This document shows positions 62,385 through 64,000 of a stretch of 64,000 bases of DNA, piece after piece. The stretch lies in the NCBI GenBank assembly GCA_963643175.1, contig CAVIJF010000001.1, forward strand, positions 62,001-126,000, read 5' to 3'. This DNA is from CAMEON01 sp963643175. Lineage in GTDB: Bacteria; Bacillota; Clostridia; Oscillospirales; CAG-272. Each line of letters opens with the position of its first letter. Positions within the stretch are counted from its first letter, which is position 1. The notes beneath the pieces are model-generated. The model searched no databases. It was not told the DNA's origin and saw only the letters and a program-made list of their open reading frames with translations. The translations under genes were made by a program, and so were the position numbers.

Positions 62385-62864
62385 TTACTCCTCCTCCGTT
62401 TCGGCTGCGTCTGCCGCCTGCTCCCGCAGGTGCCGCAGCTTGTCCAGCGCGTTCTGCAGAATTATTTCGGCAGACAGCGTATCGATTACATCTTTGCGTC
62501 GTTTTCCCCGCGTGTCGGTCTCGTTGAGGTAGCGGGACGCTGCCATAGTCGTCATGCGCTCGTCCAGCAGGGCGACCGGCAGTCCGGATGCCTCCGCCAG
62601 CAGACGGGCGAATTTTTCCGCATGAGCCGAACGCGGTCCGTGCGAGCCGTCCATGTTGACCGGCAGTCCCACCACAATGGCGACCGCGCCGCGCCCGTGA
62701 GCGATGCGCGCGGTTTCCTCGGCGGTTTTCTGCATTCCGCCGACCTGTATCTGGCAGATACCGGATGCCATGCGCTGTCCCTCGTCCGAAACGGCAAGTC
62801 CGGTACGCCTGTCGCCGAAATCCACCCCCAACAATTTTCCCCGGATATGTATCAGTTCCTGCAT
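62385..62864 (-). CDS. ruvX: YqgF/RuvX RNase-H-fold nuclease
   Basis: 159 residues. YqgF (RuvX) takes part in 16S rRNA 5'-end processing and may resolve Holliday junctions. Family motifs: LGVDFGDRRTGLAVSD (first catalytic Asp), VVGLPVNMDGSHGPRSAHAEKFA in part, and LLDERMTTMAASRYL followed by KDVIDTLSAEIILQNAL (last catalytic Asp). Extended by an acidic tail (DAAETEEE). AAAGGA precedes ATG 62864. Confidence 0.94.
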   Translation of the reverse strand: MQELIHIRGKLLGVDFGDRRTGLAVSDEGQRMASGICQIQVGGMQKTAEETARIAHGRGAVAIVVGLPVNMDGSHGPRSAHAEKFARLLAEASGLPVALLDERMTTMAASRYLNETDTRGKRRKDVIDTLSAEIILQNALDKLRHLREQAADAAETEEE

Positions 62865-62902
62865 ATACTTTTTCCTTTACAACTACAAATACAGCGTGAT
62901 TG

Positions 62903-63268
62903 CTACCGCTTTCCGCGCGGTGTGCGCCCGGCGGCGGTCAGCCGGATGAGAAGACTCAGGTCATCCGGCTGTTCCTTTGCCTTCAGTGCCGCCCGGCAGC
63001 GCCGCACCTCTCCGCAGGTGCGGCAGCGGTGAACGATGATGTATCCCCGGCGTGCGTCCGGCTCGCAGGAAACAGGCTCCAATTCCCCGCCGCACGGATT
63101 TGCCCGGTCGCCGGGGTTGATGTCCACGTGCAGTGACCAAAGGCAGAAGGGGCAGTGATTGCGCGAGGAATACCCCAGCGGCGGCACCCACCTGCCGCAG
63201 TGCGCACAGAAAAACCCCTCGTCATTTTTGGCAAAACGCTTGCCCGGCAGTCCGTTTGTTTCCGGCAT
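62903..63268 (-). CDS. RNHCP-domain zinc-ribbon protein
   Basis: 121 residues. The name-giving motif is present (SSRNHCPFCLWSLHVD), with further Cys pairs FFCAHCGRWV, CGGELEPVSC and HRCRTCGE, eight or more Cys in total, enough for two zinc sites. Function of the family is unknown; members often lie near ruvX or translation genes in Actinobacteria and Clostridia. The Shine-Dalgarno is close (AAAGGACA then ATG). Confidence 0.88.
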   Translation of the reverse strand: MPETNGLPGKRFAKNDEGFFCAHCGRWVPPLGYSSRNHCPFCLWSLHVDINPGDRANPCGGELEPVSCEPDARRGYIIVHRCRTCGEVRRCRAALKAKEQPDDLSLLIRLTAAGRTPRGKR

Positions 63269-63390
63269 TGTCCTTTTTAACCGTTCCTTTCTGTATCAAG
63301 CGGAAGGTGGTGCCGGATCCGGCTCTGCCGGAATGGCGGTTTTGCGACCCGTCAAGGCGCCAATCTTCCTGTCTGAAAAGAGCCGCAGGC

Positions 63391-64000
63391 TTACCCTCTC
63401 TTCTCCGCGTAGGCTTCCAGAATGCGTGCGGCGCTGAGCGCGGCATAAGAACCGCCTCCCGCCTTTTCAATCACAGTCGCCACCGTGATGCCCGGATCGG
63501 ATGCCGGAGCGCAGCAGACGAACAGACCGTTGTCGGTCCGTGCGCCGGTCTGCGCGGTACCGGTCTTGCCCGCCACGGAGAAGGGAAGTCCCGCCATGTA
63601 GCGGCTGACCCCGGCGGATTCGGTGACGGCGGCAAGCATCCCTGCCATAACCTCGCTCCGCACGGATTCGTCCAGCGTGAAGGAGGACAGCACCTCCGGC
63701 TCCGCCGTATAGGTGTCTGTGCGCGTTGTGAAATCCCGTACCCGCAGGAGCAGGTGTGCGGCATACCGCGTGCCGCCGTTTACCAGCGTGGACAGGTACA
63801 CGCCAAGCTGGAGCGGGGTAAAGGCATTGTCCGACTGCCCGATGGCGGCGGCAATGGTGTCGGTTGCCTGCCATGTTACGCCGTGCGTTGCGGTGCGGTA
63901 CTCGGGACCTGCCAGACTGCCGGTCGCCTCGCCCAGCTCGATGCCGGTCGCCTCGCCCAGCCCGAACAACCGGTCGTACCGGTTCATCTGCTCAATGCCC
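63391..64000 (-). CDS. Penicillin-binding protein, transpeptidase C-terminal part (cut by window end)
   Basis: The frame is open to 64000, so only the last ~203 residues are seen. It opens GIEQMNRYDRLFGLGEATG, the usual run-up in class B PBPs; then ATDTIAAAIGQSDNAFTPLQLG, the AIGQ region; and the KTG box AGKTGTAQ (codons near 63551-63571). The Ser-x-x-Lys nucleophile and SxN motifs must lie in the missing part. PBP2/MrdA or FtsI type; the PBP2-like sequence would fit cell elongation. Extracytoplasmic. Confidence 0.9.
   Translation of the reverse strand, partial: GIEQMNRYDRLFGLGEATGIELGEATGSLAGPEYRTATHGVTWQATDTIAAAIGQSDNAFTPLQLGVYLSTLVNGGTRYAAHLLLRVRDFTTRTDTYTAEPEVLSSFTLDESVRSEVMAGMLAAVTESAGVSRYMAGLPFSVAGKTGTAQTGARTDNGLFVCCAPASDPGITVATVIEKAGGGSYAALSAARILEAYAEKRG

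Noticed and set aside
1..64000. tRNA, rRNA, CRISPR arrays, insertion sequences, prophage modules
   Set aside because: Looked for tRNA T-loops, regularly spaced repeats, transposase motifs and phage structural genes by eye; none convincing. A tRNA or covariance scan would settle it.

Overview
The window is bacterial, GC-rich and gene-dense. It looks like one contig of a GC-rich Bacillota (class Clostridia), most likely an Oscillospiraceae/Ruminococcaceae-type gut anaerobe. The support is HPr kinase/phosphorylase, a DUF951 protein, tandem PlsY proteins, an RNHCP-domain protein, formate-tetrahydrofolate ligase, rubredoxin, a ZTP riboswitch, near-consensus sigma-A promoters with 17-bp spacers, and purine-rich Shine-Dalgarno sites. 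I saw no rRNA, tRNA, CRISPR array or insertion sequence.

Layout. 1-6400 (minus): start of a lipoprotein, a prolyl-tRNA editing protein, ruvB-ruvA, a large YfhO-type membrane protein and a DUF951 protein. 6.8-11.5 kb (plus): a putative peptidoglycan-recycling run with a lipoprotein, an anchored protein, a BadF-type sugar kinase, a membrane protein and a NamZ-type exo-muramidase. A decayed SpoVB-type flippase fragment lies antisense inside it. 11.5-16.6 kb (plus): rubredoxin, then PHP protein-membrane protein-uvrA. 16.7-25.4 kb (minus): GH110-like glycosidase and thioredoxin, then a long run plsY-plsY-yfcE-CPBP protease-tadA-MATE-MATE. 25.4-32 kb: a candidate small RNA, S41 protease, greA, an anchored protein, an EamA transporter, a flavodoxin-like protein and AlaX. 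32-41.3 kb (plus): a 2133-residue surface protein, an alpha-galactosidase gene broken by an in-frame TAG, and a protein possibly related to ThyX. 41.4-49.6 kb (minus): a cytidylate-kinase-like protein, then pepF-GH36-hprK-PPTase-ogt-padR, with a decayed ABC-2 permease behind. 49.6-61.6 kb (plus): a purine operon led by a ZTP riboswitch. 61.6-64 kb (minus): PBP (cut by the window end), RNHCP protein, ruvX and an anchored protein.

The purine operon is the most coherent system: purE, purM, a formate/nitrite-type channel, purN, an archaeal-type purO, a stand-alone AICAR transformylase, purD, a fused purL-purQ and fhs. Formate taken up or retained by the channel can be activated by Fhs to 10-formyl-THF, which PurN and AICAR transformylase use. 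When 10-formyl-THF is short, ZMP/ZTP builds up and should switch the leader ON. Formate supply, formate activation, both formyl-transfer steps and the alarmone sensor are thus one transcription unit.

Other points of interest are the amber-interrupted galactosidase, two decayed membrane-protein genes, a ~80-nt structured RNA candidate with its own consensus promoter and terminator, the giant surface protein with an embedded serine-hydrolase motif, and a place where a terminator arm doubles as the -35 box of the next promoter. Function calls rest on motif recognition by eye; no database search was run.
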